Shown: positions 25,686 to 35,166, numbered from the stretch's first letter. The stretch: DNA of 64,000 nt from an uncultured Eubacteriaceae bacterium (GCA_947086655.1 CAMTZM010000005.1:1-64000), one strand, 5' to 3'. Notes: a model not told the origin generated them from the sequence alone. Made by a program: numbers and translations.

Positions 25686-25702
25686 GAAGAGGTAAATAAA
25701 AA

Positions 25703-27841
25703 ATGAATATATTTAATAAAATGAAAGAGGAGTTTAAGCTTAAAGATTTTCAGGTTGAAAATACAATAAAGCTTATAGATGATGGAAATACTATTCCTTT
25801 TATAGCAAGATATAGAAAAGAAATGACAGGGTCTTTAGATGACCAAATATTAAGAGAATTTTACGATAGATTAGTTTATTTAAGAAATCTTGAAGAAAAA
25901 AGAGAACAAGTTAAAGGGCTTATTTCAGAACTTGAAAAGCTGACGCCAGAAATTGAGAAAAAGCTTGAATTAGCTGAAACAATTACGGAAATTGACGATA
26001 TATACAGACCATTTAGACCAAAGAGAAAAACAAGGGCAACAGTAGCTAAACAAAGAGGACTTGAGCCTTTGGCTGACATAATTTTTAAACAGGAAGTTAA
26101 AGAAGATATAATAAATATAGCATCAGAGTATGTAAATGAAGAAAATGAAGTTCCTACGGCTGAAGATGCGTTAAAAGGAGCAATGGATATAATTGCCGAA
26201 ATAATATCAGATAATGCCGATTATAGAAATATGATAAGAAAGGAAACTTTTAAAAATGGTATTATTGTTTCAAAATGCTCAAAAGAAAATGTTGAATCGG
26301 TTTATGAAATGTACTATGATTTTAAAGAACCTGTAAAACGTATTGCCGGACATAGGGTATTAGCTTTAAACAGAGGAGAGAAAGAAGGATTTTTAAACGT
26401 AAAAATTGACTCTCCTATTGATGATATTTATAAAAAGCTTAATAAGTTAATTTCTAAAAACAATAAATATACTGAAAATATTATTTGTAATATAATTGAT
26501 GACAGTTATAAAAGATTAATAGAACCGTCAATAGAACGTGAGATAAGAAATGATATTACACAAAAAGCTGAAGAAGGTGCTATTAAAGTTTTTGGGCAAA
26601 ATTTAAAGCAGCTTCTTTTACAGCCTCCTATTAAGAATAAAGTTGTTCTTGCATTAGATCCCGGATTTAGAACAGGCTGTAAAGTGGCTGTTATTGACGG
26701 AACTGGAAAAGTTCTTACGACAGATGTAGTTTACCCTACACCTCCAAAAAATAAAATTGAAGAATCAAAAGAAAAGCTTATACCTTTAATAAAGAAATTT
26801 AATGTTGAACTTATAGCAATTGGAAACGGAACAGCTTCAAGAGAAACAGAGATGTTTACAGTTGATATGATAAAAGAGATTGATAGAAAGATTTATTATG
26901 TAATAGTAAATGAAGCGGGAGCTTCTGTGTATTCGGCGTCAAAACTTGGAGCAGATGAGTTTCCGGAATATGATGTAGCATTAAGAAGCGCTGTTAGTAT
27001 AGGAAGAAGACTTCAAGACCCGCTTGCCGAACTTGTTAAAATAGAGCCAAAAAGTATTGGTGTAGGACAATATCAACATGATATGAATCAAAAACGTCTT
27101 GGAATGGTTTTAAGCGATGTTGTTGAAGATTGTGTAAATAGTGTTGGAGTAGACTTAAATACGGCGTCTGCGTCATTATTATCATATGTATCAGGCGTAA
27201 CAAGTTCCATAGCCAAAAGTATAATTAGTTACAGGGAAGAAAACGGAAAGTTTGAAAACAGAAGACAGCTTTTAAAAGTCAAAAAACTTGGACCTAAAGC
27301 TTTTGAGCAAAGCGCCGGATTTTTAAGGATTACAGATGGAGACAATACACTTGATAAAACTGGAGTTCATCCTGAATCTTACGATGCTGTTGATAAACTT
27401 ATAAATAAACTTGGGTATACATATGAAGATGTAAAAAATAATAAAATTAAAGGTATATCATCTAAAATAGAAAATATAAATTCTTTAGCTGAAGAAATAG
27501 GAATAGGTACTCCAACGCTAATTGATATTATTAAAGAACTTGAAAAACCTGGTCGTGATCCTCGTGATGAAATGCCTAAACCTATTTTAAGAAATGATAT
27601 ATTATCTATTGATGATTTAGAAGAAGGTATGATTTTAAAGGGAACTGTAAGAAATGTTATTGATTTTGGGTTATTTGTTGATATTGGCGTACATCAGGAT
27701 GGGCTTATTCATATTTCACAGCTTACCGATAAATTTATAAAGCATCCTCTTGAGGTTGTAAGCGTAGGAGATATAATAGATGTAAAAGTATTAAGTATTG
27801 ATAAAAATAAAAATAGAATTTCACTGTCTATGAAAATATAA
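25703..27841 (+). CDS. tex: Tex-family RNA-binding transcriptional accessory protein
   Basis: This 712-residue protein has the order expected for Tex: an N-terminal helical region with FIARYRKEMTGSLDD, the YqgF/RuvC-like domain (VLALDPGFRTGCKVAV), a helix-hairpin-helix region (NTASASLLSYVSGVTSSIAKSI) and a C-terminal S1 RNA-binding domain (LEEGMILKGTVRNVIDFGLFVDIGVHQDGLIHIS). Tex binds nucleic acid and affects transcription in several bacteria; its exact role is unsettled. It starts 17 nt after the phosphoesterase gene with AGAGGT. A strong terminator follows. Confidence 0.94.
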   Translation: MNIFNKMKEEFKLKDFQVENTIKLIDDGNTIPFIARYRKEMTGSLDDQILREFYDRLVYLRNLEEKREQVKGLISELEKLTPEIEKKLELAETITEIDDIYRPFRPKRKTRATVAKQRGLEPLADIIFKQEVKEDIINIASEYVNEENEVPTAEDALKGAMDIIAEIISDNADYRNMIRKETFKNGIIVSKCSKENVESVYEMYYDFKEPVKRIAGHRVLALNRGEKEGFLNVKIDSPIDDIYKKLNKLISKNNKYTENIICNIIDDSYKRLIEPSIEREIRNDITQKAEEGAIKVFGQNLKQLLLQPPIKNKVVLALDPGFRTGCKVAVIDGTGKVLTTDVVYPTPPKNKIEESKEKLIPLIKKFNVELIAIGNGTASRETEMFTVDMIKEIDRKIYYVIVNEAGASVYSASKLGADEFPEYDVALRSAVSIGRRLQDPLAELVKIEPKSIGVGQYQHDMNQKRLGMVLSDVVEDCVNSVGVDLNTASASLLSYVSGVTSSIAKSIISYREENGKFENRRQLLKVKKLGPKAFEQSAGFLRITDGDNTLDKTGVHPESYDAVDKLINKLGYTYEDVKNNKIKGISSKIENINSLAEEIGIGTPTLIDIIKELEKPGRDPRDEMPKPILRNDILSIDDLEEGMILKGTVRNVIDFGLFVDIGVHQDGLIHISQLTDKFIKHPLEVVSVGDIIDVKVLSIDKNKNRISLSMKI

Positions 27842-27910
27842 AAAAAATAAATTTTTTTGTTGAAATTTAAGTTAAAATATTGTATAATATGTTTAATATT
27901 TATTTTGGTT

Positions 27911-27953
27911 AGCCTGTAACTGTTTTTTTATTAGCGGTTACAGGCTTTTTTTT
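27911..27953 (+). terminator. Terminator after tex
   Basis: AGCCTGTAAC (27911-27920) pairs perfectly with GTTACAGGCT (27937-27946), then eight T. From here to 28122 the sequence is A+T-rich and featureless. Confidence 0.9.
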
Positions 27954-28122
27954 AATTTGATATTTGTTTTTATTTTATAAAGCTATAATCAAATAAAATT
28001 AATATAAATTTTTGAAATAATAGAATTTTTATATATGCTGTAATAAATTTTTAATATTAAAAATGTGTCATAAAATTAAATTAAATGATATAAAATTGTA
28101 ATAACTTTACTTAAAAAATGTG

Positions 28123-28150
28123 TTGTTTATATTTTATAAAATGTTATAAT
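28123..28150 (+). promoter_or_regulatory. Promoter of the L,D-transpeptidase gene
   Basis: TTGTTT (28123-28128), a 16-nt spacer and TATAAT (28145-28150) lie about 90 nt upstream of the start codon. Confidence 0.5.
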
Positions 28151-28240
28151 TATTTTAGTTTGATAAAATAAAACGACAATTGTTAATACTATTAGTTTTA
28201 TATAATAAATAGTTAACAGATGAAAGGATTGTAATGAAAA

Positions 28241-29689
28241 ATGACAAATTATGAAAGACAAATATCAGAAGACGTGATTACAGAAAAATCAAAATTATTT
28301 TATTTTAAAGCTTTTATTTTAATTTTAATAATATTTTTATTGACAGTATTTATAGTCTATTCAGTTATGTCTTTATTTTTTAAGGATAAGTTTTGTTTTG
28401 GAACTTTTATAAATAATATTGACTGCTCAGGTAAAACAGTTGAGCAAACTAAAGAGCTTTTTTTGAAAAACATTAATAATTATACATTAACAATAAGTCA
28501 AAGAAATGATAAAGAAGAAATTATAAAGTCACAAGAAATTGATATAAAAACAGATATAGGCGATAGTATAGAGAAAATAAAAAATGAACAAAACCCTTAT
28601 AAATGGGGTTTATATATTTTAAAACATGATGATAATAGTGTAGATTTTAATATCTCATATGATGAGGAAAAACTAAATGAAAAACTGAACACACTTGAAT
28701 GTTTTAATAAAGAAATGATGATATCTCCTATAAATGCATCTGTAGAATACAATGAAAATAATAAAAAATTTGAGATAGTAAAAGAAAATAATGGTACAAC
28801 AGTTGATATTGATAAAGCAAAATCGGAGATTATAAATTCTATTAAAAATCTCACTCCAAATATTGATCTTGATGAAAAAAATCTTTATATAAATGCTGAA
28901 GTTAAAGCCGATAGTGAAGAACTTAAAAAATCTGAAGAAGTTATGAATAACTATGCGTTAGTTAAAATTACATATAATTTTGGAGATAAAGTAGAAGTTG
29001 TTGACCATGAAAAGATAAAGGATTGGATTATTATAAATGATACTGGTGAGGTTAGTTTTGATAAAAAGAAGGTTGATGATTTTGTTCAATATCTTGCAAA
29101 AACTTATAACACTTTTGGAATAAAAAGAAATTTTAAAACAAGTTATGATTCTCATATTGTAACAGTTTCGGGAGGGGATTATGGCTGGTGGCTAAATAAA
29201 GCTGCTGAAAGCGATTCTCTTATTGCAGCTATTAAAGATGGAAAAGATATTGTAAAAGAGCCTGTTTATTTTCAAAAAGCTTTTGGTTATGGAATTGATG
29301 ATATAGGAAACACATATGCAGAAGTTAATTTAGGCATGCAGCATATGTTTTTTTATAAAGACGGAAAGAAAGTTTTAGAGTCTGATTTTGTATCAGGGAA
29401 ACCTTCAACAAATCACGCTACACCAACAGGAACTTATTCAATTACATATAAAGAAACAGATGCCGTTTTGAGAGGGGAAAATTATCAAACTCCTGTTAAA
29501 TATTGGATGCCGTTTAATATGGATATAGGTTTTCATGACGCTTCATGGCAAACGTCTTTTGGGGAAAAAAGGTATCTTACACATGGTTCGCATGGCTGTA
29601 TAAATCTTCCTCCCGATGTTGCAAAAGAACTTTATTCTTATATATCAAAAGGAGACCCTGTTATTGTATATAATTATGTCAGCGAGTAG
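28241..29689 (+). CDS. L,D-transpeptidase (YkuD) with peptidoglycan-binding region
   Basis: This 482-residue membrane-anchored enzyme is predicted to form 3-3 peptidoglycan cross-links or attach partners outside the membrane. A single N-terminal membrane helix (about residues 23-48) is followed by a duplicated extracytoplasmic PG_binding_4-like region (about residues 60-330). The C-terminal YkuD domain ends in the catalytic motif HGSHGCINLPP (Cys453, with His448 and His451). These enzymes usually make walls tolerant to beta-lactams that target D,D-transpeptidases. The ATG sits after GAAAGGA. It is monocistronic. Confidence 0.9.
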   Translation: MTNYERQISEDVITEKSKLFYFKAFILILIIFLLTVFIVYSVMSLFFKDKFCFGTFINNIDCSGKTVEQTKELFLKNINNYTLTISQRNDKEEIIKSQEIDIKTDIGDSIEKIKNEQNPYKWGLYILKHDDNSVDFNISYDEEKLNEKLNTLECFNKEMMISPINASVEYNENNKKFEIVKENNGTTVDIDKAKSEIINSIKNLTPNIDLDEKNLYINAEVKADSEELKKSEEVMNNYALVKITYNFGDKVEVVDHEKIKDWIIINDTGEVSFDKKKVDDFVQYLAKTYNTFGIKRNFKTSYDSHIVTVSGGDYGWWLNKAAESDSLIAAIKDGKDIVKEPVYFQKAFGYGIDDIGNTYAEVNLGMQHMFFYKDGKKVLESDFVSGKPSTNHATPTGTYSITYKETDAVLRGENYQTPVKYWMPFNMDIGFHDASWQTSFGEKRYLTHGSHGCINLPPDVAKELYSYISKGDPVIVYNYVSE

Positions 29690-29720
29690 AATAAATATTT
29701 ATATTAAACACAAGTAAAAG

Positions 29721-29757
29721 GCTATTCGCATTTTTGCAAAGCAAAAATACGAATAGC
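29721..29757 (+). repeat. Hairpin repeat, copy 1
   Basis: GCTATTCGCATTTTTGC (29721-29737) pairs with GCAAAAATACGAATAGC (29741-29757) around an AAA loop, with one mismatch. A related sequence is at 35044-35072, and both lie next to a TCCATTGGTTA string, suggesting a dispersed repeat family. Confidence 0.5.
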
Positions 29758-29801
29758 TTATGATTTCCATTGGTTAAAATAAGTTTTAAATAAAAATATA
29801 T

Positions 29802-29836
29802 AAAGGCTGTATAAAAAATTCTTTTATACAGCCTTT
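29802..29836 (+). terminator. Bidirectional terminator between the L,D-transpeptidase and crh-like genes
   Basis: AAAGGCTGTATAAAA (29802-29816) pairs with TTTTATACAGCCTTT (29822-29836). The genes on both sides are convergent, so it can serve both. Confidence 0.8.
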
Positions 29837-29902
29837 AAAAATATCTTTAAAAAACTATTAAAGATTTGATATGTAACATAATTTTACATACAATAAATAT
29901 GT

Positions 29903-30154
29903 TTAATATTGAGTTAAAAATTCCTTTAATTCTTCAGCAGCGTCATTTTCATCGTCACCATCTGTTATAATAATAACGTCGTGACTATTAAATGAGCCAA
30001 GTGAGATTATTCCCATAAGGCTTTTTGCGTTAATAATCTTATTATCCATTTTAATTCTTACGTTACTTGAAAATTTGTTTGCTGTCTGAACAAATAAAGC
30101 AGCTTGCCTTGACACATCATTTCCGGAAACAACCTTCACTTTTTTTTCTACCAT
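29903..30154 (-). CDS. Crh-like HPr homologue lacking the phosphocarrier histidine
   Basis: This 83-residue HPr-fold protein begins MVEKKVKVVSG and aligns with Bacillus subtilis Crh throughout. At the position of the PTS-active His15 of HPr (Gln in Crh) it has Val14 (NDVSRQAALFVQ), so it cannot carry phosphate for sugar uptake. The regulatory Ser is kept (NAKSLMG, Ser45), the residue modified by HPr kinase. It follows whiA with only 5 nt between, its ribosome binding site AGGAGG lying inside the end of whiA. HprK is encoded in the same cluster. A regulatory role in carbon catabolite control, as for Crh, is inferred. Confidence 0.8.
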   Translation of the reverse strand: MVEKKVKVVSGNDVSRQAALFVQTANKFSSNVRIKMDNKIINAKSLMGIISLGSFNSHDVIIITDGDDENDAAEELKEFLTQY

Positions 30155-30159
30155 TTTTT

Positions 30160-31098
30160 TTAAATCCTCCTCAATTTCTCTGCTATATTACTAATTTTTT
30201 TTAACCTATGATTAATGCCAGATTTGCCCACAGGCGGGTTTAATGTTTCTCCAAGTTCTTTTAAACTCAAATCAGGATAATTAAGTCTAAGTTCAGCTAC
30301 TTCTCTCAAAGGATTAGATAAATATGAAAGACCAACAGTGTCTTTTATATATTTAATATCCTTTTGCTGTTTAATTGAAGCTGATACTATTTTATTTAAG
30401 TTAGCTGTTTCACAATTTACAATTCTGTTTATGTTATTCCTTACACCTTTAATTATCCTAACATTTTCCAAATCTAAAAGCGACTTGTGAGCTGACATAA
30501 CATTAAGAAGGTCAACTATCTGTTCGCCTTCTTTAATATAAACTACAAAGTGCTTTTTTCTTTTTATTACCTTTGAATCAATCTCAAAGCTGTTTATAAT
30601 ATTTTTGAGCTGATTTGCATAATTTAAGTTTCCAGTTACAAACTCAAGATGATAAGTCTTTTCAGGATTGCATAATGAACCAATACATAAAAATGCACCT
30701 CTTATATAAGCACGCTTACAGCATACGGCACTTACAACAATATTATTGATTTTTGGTTCAAATAATCCATAATTGTTAAAAAGTCCGGCTGATATAAGAA
30801 TATCTTTAACACTATTATAATTATATAAATATATTGAATATATTCTTAATCTTTTTTTACTTAAAAAAAGAGTTTTGACTCCAAATTCCATATTTACGTC
30901 AAATACAAATTTTAAAAGTTTTGCGCATTTAATCATTAGATTATAATTTTCTGAGGCAATCCTTAAAATATATCCTTTGTTAAGCTTTTTTACGCAGCCA
31001 TTTAAACTCAGGTAAGCAGAAAGTTCCGCCAAACTGCAATGCCTGTTATTTTCATAAAAATTAAAAAGCTCGTTTTTGACATCGGCAGAAAATGACAT
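30160..31098 (-). CDS. whiA: DNA-binding protein WhiA
   Basis: This 312-residue protein starts MSFSADVKNELF, the WhiA signature. It has the LAGLIDADG-like homing-endonuclease-derived fold in the first two thirds (RAYIRGAFLCIGSLCNPEKTYHLEF) and a C-terminal helix-turn-helix (LREVAELRLNYPDLSLKELGETLNPPVGKSGINHRLKKI). WhiA controls sporulation in actinomycetes and affects cell division and chromosome segregation in Bacillus. The order rapZ, whiA, crh is the classical Firmicutes arrangement, although the usual yvcK (glmR) between rapZ and whiA is missing here. GGTGGAG precedes the ATG. Confidence 0.92.
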   Translation of the reverse strand: MSFSADVKNELFNFYENNRHCSLAELSAYLSLNGCVKKLNKGYILRIASENYNLMIKCAKLLKFVFDVNMEFGVKTLFLSKKRLRIYSIYLYNYNSVKDILISAGLFNNYGLFEPKINNIVVSAVCCKRAYIRGAFLCIGSLCNPEKTYHLEFVTGNLNYANQLKNIINSFEIDSKVIKRKKHFVVYIKEGEQIVDLLNVMSAHKSLLDLENVRIIKGVRNNINRIVNCETANLNKIVSASIKQQKDIKYIKDTVGLSYLSNPLREVAELRLNYPDLSLKELGETLNPPVGKSGINHRLKKISNIAEKLRRI

Positions 31099-31152
31099 AA
31101 CTCCACCCCGCTTTTAACGGTAGAAAAATTAAAACCATACTTTCATATATTA

Positions 31153-32022
31153 CTACCTTTTTGCGTCCTTGTCAATATCTCTATGGTTTATTACAACGCT
31201 ATGTCCATATTTTTTAAGTTTCATATAAAGTTCATTAGCAAGTGTTACCGACCTATGTTTTCCGCCTGTACATCCAATTGAAATAACAAGCTGATTTTTT
31301 CCTTCTTTTATATAATTTGGAATTAAAAATAATATCATGTCTTCAAGTTTATCTAAAAACATTTGACTTTCTTCCCAGCTTAAAACATAGTCTCTTACTT
31401 CCATATCATTTCCGGTAAGTTTTTTAAGGTCGTCTATATAAAATGGGTTAGGTATAAATCTTACATCAAAAACTAAATCTGAGTCACTTGGTATTCCATA
31501 TTTAAAACCAAAAGACAGTACTGTAACCATGAGACTTTCAAAATCTTTGTTATCAATAAAAATATCATTTATTTTTTCTTTAAGCTGCCTTGAAAGTATA
31601 TAGCTTGTATCGATAATATAATCAGCTTTTTCCTTTACTTCGCTTAAAAGTTCTCTTTCACGCATTATTCCAGCAATTAATCTTTCTCCTCCTTTTGAAA
31701 GAGGGTGATTTCTTCTTGATTCTTTAAATCTTTTTACAAGCACGTCGTTGGATGCGTCAAGAAATAAAATACTGAATTTATTATTTTCATTTTGTATTTC
31801 AGAAATACAGCTAAATAAATCATCAAAAAGCTTTCCGCCTCTTATATCTATTCCCAAAGCAATTTTATTTATATCCATTTCAGACTTGCTGCAAAGTTCA
31901 ATAAACTTAGGTATTAATGATGGCGGTAAATTATCTACACAAAAAAAACCTATGTCTTCAAGAAATTTTAATACTGTACTTTTTCCAGCTCCCGACATAC
32001 CTGTTAATACAACGCATTGCAT
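31153..32022 (-). CDS. rapZ: RNase adapter RapZ (YvcJ family nucleotide-binding protein)
   Basis: This 289-residue P-loop protein has the Walker A motif [10 protein letters not shown] at the N-terminus, CVDNLPPSL, a Walker-B-like strand and the C-terminal domain with [18 protein letters not shown] and the basic CTGGKHRSV motif. In Escherichia coli RapZ controls glucosamine-6-phosphate synthase through small RNAs; in Bacillus YvcJ binds and hydrolyses GTP. I start at ATG 32022, which has AAGGTGG at good spacing. A GTG 9 nt upstream overlaps that site. It starts 18 nt after the murB stop. Confidence 0.92.
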   Translation of the reverse strand: MQCVVLTGMSGAGKSTVLKFLEDIGFFCVDNLPPSLIPKFIELCSKSEMDINKIALGIDIRGGKLFDDLFSCISEIQNENNKFSILFLDASNDVLVKRFKESRRNHPLSKGGERLIAGIMRERELLSEVKEKADYIIDTSYILSRQLKEKINDIFIDNKDFESLMVTVLSFGFKYGIPSDSDLVFDVRFIPNPFYIDDLKKLTGNDMEVRDYVLSWEESQMFLDKLEDMILFLIPNYIKEGKNQLVISIGCTGGKHRSVTLANELYMKLKKYGHSVVINHRDIDKDAKR

Positions 32023-32040
32023 AATTGCCACCTTCTTTAA

Positions 32041-32943
32041 TTATTCGCCTATTATTCTAACTTCTGTTTCAAGCATAACATTAAATTTGCTGTATACATT
32101 ATTTTTTACATACTCAATTAATTCCTCTATATCTTTTGAACTTGCTCCACCCTTATTTACAATAAAGCCGCAGTGTTTTTCACTAACTTGAGCTCCTCCT
32201 ATTGAAAATCCTTTCAATCCTGAGTCCATTATAAGTTTTCCGGCAAAATAACCCTCTGGTCTTTTAAATGTACTTCCGGCACTTGGAAGATTTAAAGGCT
32301 GTTTTTCAATTCGTCTGTTCATAAGGTCCTTCATTTTTTTCTCAATTTCTTTATATATACCTTTTTTAAGCTTTATATTTGCCTTTAGCAATACATATTT
32401 GCCTTTTAAAAACAAACTCGTCCTATATCCAAAAAGACAATCTTTATTTTTTAATTCAATTACATTTCCGTCTTTATAAGCAGTTACGGTTTCCACAATA
32501 TCTTTCATTTCACCACCGTAAGCTCCGGCATTCATTGTCAATGCTCCTCCCAATGTTCCCGGTATTCCAGAAGCAAACTCAAATCCTTCTAATGAATTTT
32601 CAAGAGCATAATTTCCTATTTTCGATAACATAGCGCCGCTTTGCACGGTAATTATTTCATCATTTTTCATTATATTTCCGTAATTATTTCCTATCTGAAT
32701 TACAGCGCCCCTTATTCCTTTATCCCTTACAAGTAAATTACTTCCGTTTCCAATTATAGTATATGGTATTTTTTCTTCTATACATTTTTCAATACAAAAA
32801 ACAATTTCCTCTTTAGTAGCCGGCGTTAAGAAAATATCCGCATTTCCTCCGGTTTTAAATGATGTATGATTGCTCATAGGTTCGTTGAATTTAATTCTTT
32901 CCTTTTTTATGCCATCAATAAAAACTTTTTCTATATGCCGCAA
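32041..32943 (-). CDS. murB: UDP-N-acetylenolpyruvoylglucosamine reductase
   Basis: MurB reduces the MurA product to UDP-MurNAc using NADPH and FAD. At 300 residues it is of the shorter, Gram-positive type. The FAD-binding segments are NHTSFKTGGNADIF, YTIIGNGSNLLV and GIPGTLGGALTMNAGAYGGEM. The proton-donor Ser is in LPSAGSTFKRP, and the late catalytic Glu is probably in LETEVRI. The start appears to be TTG (32941-32943), since the first Met is residue 23 inside the conserved region. An AAAAGGAG site lies about 11 nt upstream. It follows the glucokinase gene by 6 nt. Confidence 0.92.
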   Translation of the reverse strand: MRHIEKVFIDGIKKERIKFNEPMSNHTSFKTGGNADIFLTPATKEEIVFCIEKCIEEKIPYTIIGNGSNLLVRDKGIRGAVIQIGNNYGNIMKNDEIITVQSGAMLSKIGNYALENSLEGFEFASGIPGTLGGALTMNAGAYGGEMKDIVETVTAYKDGNVIELKNKDCLFGYRTSLFLKGKYVLLKANIKLKKGIYKEIEKKMKDLMNRRIEKQPLNLPSAGSTFKRPEGYFAGKLIMDSGLKGFSIGGAQVSEKHCGFIVNKGGASSKDIEELIEYVKNNVYSKFNVMLETEVRIIGE

Positions 32944-32949
32944 TATTAT

Positions 32950-33897
32950 CTACACTCCTTTTCCAAGCATTGCTGCGCCAACTATTCCGGCGTCGTTTCC
33001 AAGAGACGCCTGTACAATTAATGTTTTAAGTTCTCCGCCATATACAATCTTACTTGCTATTTTTCTTATTGGAGCTAAAAGTTTTTCACCTTGAGCGCTT
33101 ACTCCGCCGCCTATAACAACAGCTCCCGGCTGAAATATATTAATTATATTTGTAAGTCCCTCTGCAAAATTAATTATATATTCGTCAATAACTTTTTTTG
33201 CTGTTTCATCACCCTCTAATAAAGCGTCAAAAGGTGTTTTAGCTGTTATTTTACTTAAATCCCCATTTACAAGTCTATATATTGCGCTTTCATTATTTTT
33301 TTCGGCGGCTTGTTTTGTGTCATTTATAAGTGCAGTAGCTGAAGAATATGTTTCCCAGCAGCCATTTCTTCCACATTGGCATTTTCTTCCGCCGGTTTTT
33401 ATAACCATATGCCCTATTTCAGCGCCTCCAAAATAAGTTCCCCCAAATATTTTATTGTTAATTATTATTCCTCCTCCAATACCTGTACCTATTGTAACAG
33501 TTACGGAATCTGAAAATTTTGCGGCTGCACCTGAAACGCTTTCACCTAAAGCAGCGCAATTCGCATCATTATCAATGAAAATTGGCAAATCAATATATTT
33601 ATTCATTTCTTTTTTTATATTAACATTTCTAAAACCTAAATTACATGAGTATAAAATTATTCCGTTAGCTACATCTGGCTGTCCCGGAGAGCCTATTCCA
33701 ATTGATTTTATATCTTTTATATTTTTTTCTGATTTTTCAATAATATCTTTACATAATAAAGCTATATCTTTTATTATATACTCATTTTCACGTTCTTTTC
33801 CTGTTGGAATACTTTTTTTATACAAAATTTTACCATCTTCCGATACAAGTCCAGCAGCGATATTAGTTCCCCCTAAATCCACGCCAATATAGCACAT
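32950..33897 (-). CDS. glcK: ROK-family glucokinase
   Basis: This 315-residue sugar kinase probably phosphorylates glucose with ATP at the start of glycolysis. The phosphate-binding motif is GVDLGGTNIAAGLV, the catalytic Asp is in FIDNDANCAALGE, and the ROK zinc site is GHMVIKTGGRKCQCGRNGCWE (His plus CxCGxxGC). GAVVIGGGVS closes the fold. It lies 12 nt after hprK in an operon that couples sugar status (HprK, Crh-like) with wall synthesis (MurB). Specificity for glucose is by family majority. Confidence 0.88.
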   Translation of the reverse strand: MCYIGVDLGGTNIAAGLVSEDGKILYKKSIPTGKERENEYIIKDIALLCKDIIEKSEKNIKDIKSIGIGSPGQPDVANGIILYSCNLGFRNVNIKKEMNKYIDLPIFIDNDANCAALGESVSGAAAKFSDSVTVTIGTGIGGGIIINNKIFGGTYFGGAEIGHMVIKTGGRKCQCGRNGCWETYSSATALINDTKQAAEKNNESAIYRLVNGDLSKITAKTPFDALLEGDETAKKVIDEYIINFAEGLTNIINIFQPGAVVIGGGVSAQGEKLLAPIRKIASKIVYGGELKTLIVQASLGNDAGIVGAAMLGKGV

Positions 33898-33909
33898 AAA
33901 AAAACCTCC

Positions 33910-34833
33910 TTATATTCCATTCATATTTCCCATTATACGGTCATTTAAAGCCTGAGCGGCATTATAACCCATTTTCTTCTGACGTCTGTTTACAGCCGCT
34001 GCTTCGCATATCATAGCTAAATTTCTTCCGGGTCTTACAGGTATTGTATGGCAAACAACATCGTTTCCGAGTATATCAATATATTCCTCTTTTAATCCAA
34101 GACGGTCGTATACTTTACCTTTTTCCCAATTTTCAAATTTAATTATAAGGTCTATCCCCTGAGTTTCCATAACCGATTGTACACCAAACATTTGCTTTAC
34201 ATTAATTATACCTATTCCTCTAACTTCAATAAAATACCTTATAAGTTCCGGACAGCATCCCATAAGTGTCTGATGGGAAACTCTCCGTACCTCAACGGCG
34301 TCATCAGCAACAAGACGATGCCCTCTTTTTACAAGTTCAAGGGCTGTTTCGCTTTTTCCTATTCCGCTTTCCCCCATTATAAGCACGCCTTCGCCATAAA
34401 TATCAACAAGTACGCCATGTATAGTAACTCTGGGGGCAAGTTGTACTTTAAGCCACCTTATTGCTTCAGCCATAAAATCTGAAGTGGACGCTTCAGTTTG
34501 CAATATAGGTATTCCATTTTTTTCAGCATAAAAAATAAGTTCGGGATGTGGTTCAAGACTTCTGCACATAACAAAACCTGGTATTTTATAACTACATATT
34601 TTTTTAAATGTTTCATCTCTTAATTCTGGAGTCATTTTACTTAAAAATGTATACTCCACAATACCTACAATTTGAATACGTTCACAATCAAAATAGTCAA
34701 AAAATCCGGCTAATTGTAAAGCTGGTCTGTTTATCTCTGGATTTTCAACTGTAATATTTGTAATATCGACATCTTTTGTCAATATTTGCAAATTAAATTC
34801 TTCTATAACATCTTTAAGTAAAACAGAATACAT
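33910..34833 (-). CDS. hprK: HPr kinase/phosphorylase
   Basis: HprK phosphorylates the regulatory serine of HPr and Crh in response to glycolytic intermediates and can reverse the reaction, controlling carbon catabolite repression. The Walker A motif is GESGIGKSETALELVKRGHRLVADD. The HprK signature EVRGIGIINVKQMFG and the C-terminal VRPGRNLAMICEAAAVNRRQKKMG are present. I start at ATG 34833 after AAGGAG, giving 307 residues. A start 45 nt further upstream would add a Tyr/Asn-rich tail without a ribosome binding site. It is the first gene of the cluster that ends with the Crh-like substrate candidate. Confidence 0.94.
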   Translation of the reverse strand: MYSVLLKDVIEEFNLQILTKDVDITNITVENPEINRPALQLAGFFDYFDCERIQIVGIVEYTFLSKMTPELRDETFKKICSYKIPGFVMCRSLEPHPELIFYAEKNGIPILQTEASTSDFMAEAIRWLKVQLAPRVTIHGVLVDIYGEGVLIMGESGIGKSETALELVKRGHRLVADDAVEVRRVSHQTLMGCCPELIRYFIEVRGIGIINVKQMFGVQSVMETQGIDLIIKFENWEKGKVYDRLGLKEEYIDILGNDVVCHTIPVRPGRNLAMICEAAAVNRRQKKMGYNAAQALNDRIMGNMNGI

Positions 34834-34999
34834 ATTAATGCTCCTTTTATTTTTTTCATTATAATAATAATATAACATAAAAGCCTTTTTTTCAACCTAA
34901 GGAAACGCCAATTTAATAAAAATATAAAAGTAATTTTACGTAAAAACGCCTTTTTCTTCTTATGTAATAAAATTTATTTAAAATTTTTATAATTTAACT

Positions 35000-35036
35000 A
35001 ATGGAGTAAGTGGGATTTAATACCATTTACTCCATT
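35000..35036 (-). repeat. Hairpin upstream of hprK
   Basis: AATGGAGTAA (35000-35009) pairs with TTACTCCATT (35027-35036), extended inside by TGG/CCA. It may be an intergenic repeat or the hairpin of a terminator between uvrC and hprK. The rest of 34834-34999 is A+T-rich and featureless. Confidence 0.4.
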
Positions 35037-35043
35037 GGTTATG

Positions 35044-35072
35044 AGTATTTTTGCAAAGTAAAAATGCGAATA
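35044..35072 (+). repeat. Hairpin repeat, copy 2
   Basis: A TATTTTTGC-AAA-GTAAAAATGCGAATAG stretch is closely related to the hairpin at 29721-29757, and TCCATTGGTTA lies just before it. The flanking order differs between copies, so the repeat borders are unclear. Confidence 0.4.
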
Positions 35073-35134
35073 GTTTTTGACTAATATATGGAATCATAAT
35101 TTTTTTTATGCAGACCAGCTATTTAAAGTTTTAC

Positions 35135-35166
35135 AAATGGAAATAAAGTTTTTATTATTTCCATTT
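35135..35166 (-). terminator. Probable terminator hairpin after uvrC
   Basis: AAATGGAAATAA (35135-35146) pairs perfectly with TTATTTCCATTT (35155-35166) around an 8-nt loop, 13 nt beyond the uvrC stop. The T run on the minus strand is weak. Confidence 0.55.

Noticed and set aside
27954-28122. A riboswitch or structured leader before the L,D-transpeptidase gene
   Set aside because: The stretch is A+T-rich with no stable conserved-looking stem or known riboswitch core.
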